From Candidatus Zixiibacteriota bacterium (GTDB taxonomy: Bacteria > Zixibacteria > MSB-5A5 > GN15 > FEB-12), in the NCBI GenBank assembly GCA_018816665.1, contig JAHIVM010000237.1, positions 1 to 7,298 on the forward strand: a stretch of DNA of 7,298 nucleotides, read 5' to 3'. This document shows, piece by piece, positions 6,841-7,298 of this stretch. Each line of letters begins with the position of its first letter. The stretch's first letter is position 1. The notes under the pieces are model-generated. The model saw nothing but the letters and a program-made list of their open reading frames with translations, made no database searches and was not told the origin of the DNA. Position numbers and translations under genes: made by a program.

Positions 6841-7298
6841 ATGCAAATCGTACTCGCGACCAATAATAGAGATAAGATCCGCGAAATCAAGAACGTCCTC
6901 GATGACCTTCCGGTCACGATCCTTACCCGCGATGACTTCCTTGAGTTCCCCGACCCGGTCGAAGACGGCGAGACCCTGGAAGACAACGCCCTGATCAAAG
7001 CCCGCGAAATCGCGGACTTTTGTGATCTTCCCGCACTGGCCGATGACTCCGGGCTTGAGGTCGATGCGCTCGACGGCGCTCCGGGAGTGTATTCCTCGCG
7101 CTACGCCGGCGAGGGCTGCACTTACAGAGACAACAACGAGAAGCTGCTGCGCGAACTCAAAGATGTTCCGGCGGCTGATCGCACGGCTCGGTTTCGTTGT
7201 GTGGTCGCGATTGCGTGGGACAAAAACAACGTGCAGACGGTCGACGGCAAGGCTGAGGGCATTATCACCGATGATCTGGCGGGCAACGAAGGCTTTGG
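6841..7298 (+). CDS. rdgB: XTP/dITP pyrophosphatase RdgB/Ham1 (3'-truncated by window edge)
   Basis: The first 152 codons of a Ham1/RdgB-type nucleoside-triphosphate pyrophosphatase are present; the family is usually near 200 residues, so about a quarter lies beyond the edge. The enzyme hydrolyses dITP, ITP and XTP to monophosphates and keeps these bases out of DNA and RNA. Visible motifs are LATNNRDKIREI at the start (phosphate-binding T7, N8, K12), EDGETLEDNALIKA (E44, N49), LADDSGLEVDAL with catalytic-site D69, APGVYSSRYAG, RFRCVVAIA, and the AGNEGF leading into the GFGYDP motif cut by the edge. ATG 6841 is preceded by AGGGA at 6831-6835, overlapping the murI stop, with 5-nt spacing. That fixes the start and indicates co-expression with murI. 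Confidence 0.97.
   Translation, partial: MQIVLATNNRDKIREIKNVLDDLPVTILTRDDFLEFPDPVEDGETLEDNALIKAREIADFCDLPALADDSGLEVDALDGAPGVYSSRYAGEGCTYRDNNEKLLRELKDVPAADRTARFRCVVAIAWDKNNVQTVDGKAEGIITDDLAGNEGF

Overview
This window is a bacterial chromosomal segment made mostly of conserved housekeeping genes, with a smaller regulatory block in the middle. It is moderately GC-rich, with a strong G/C preference at third codon positions. It carries NAD-dependent DNA ligase, SmpB, a Gram-negative-type exported amidase, MurI and RdgB, and also a PHA-regulator/phasin gene and stand-alone receivers. This combination suggests a Gram-negative, environmental or uncultured lineage, possibly of the FCB superphylum (Zixibacteria-like) or a deltaproteobacterial relative. 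That placement is an inference from gene style only. I see no mobile element, tRNA, rRNA or CRISPR array.

Layout: 1-147 is the 3' end of an unidentified + strand gene. ligA (222-2243, +) follows as a complete gene. It converges with a minus-strand block reading right to left: receiver B (3804-3400), receiver A (3324-2923), a clear intrinsic terminator (2923-2898), and then a separately promoted gene (2855-2265) that joins a PhaR-type DNA-binding domain to a phasin-like granule-binding domain. Divergent from receiver B is a + strand cluster of smpB (about 4008-4475), an exported N-acetylmuramoyl-L-alanine amidase (4480-5976), murI (6014-6832) and rdgB (6841 to beyond the edge). Intergenic gaps in this cluster are 4, 37 and 8 nt, so it is probably one operon.

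How the genes work together: ligA seals DNA nicks. SmpB serves trans-translation, the amidase cuts peptidoglycan, MurI supplies D-glutamate for peptidoglycan, and RdgB cleans non-canonical nucleotides from the pool. The regulatory block looks dedicated to phosphorelay signalling and carbon-storage granules, although no PHA synthase, kinase or output domain lies in the window.

The most interesting locus is the PhaR-phasin gene. Its DNA-binding and granule-binding modules are fused in one frame. A strong Shine-Dalgarno sequence and ATG sit exactly at the domain boundary, so a free phasin could be made from the same mRNA. Its promoter spacer also contains a TGC-N3-GCA palindrome resembling the known PhaR operator core. 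These are readings from sequence and need the tests listed with each finding.
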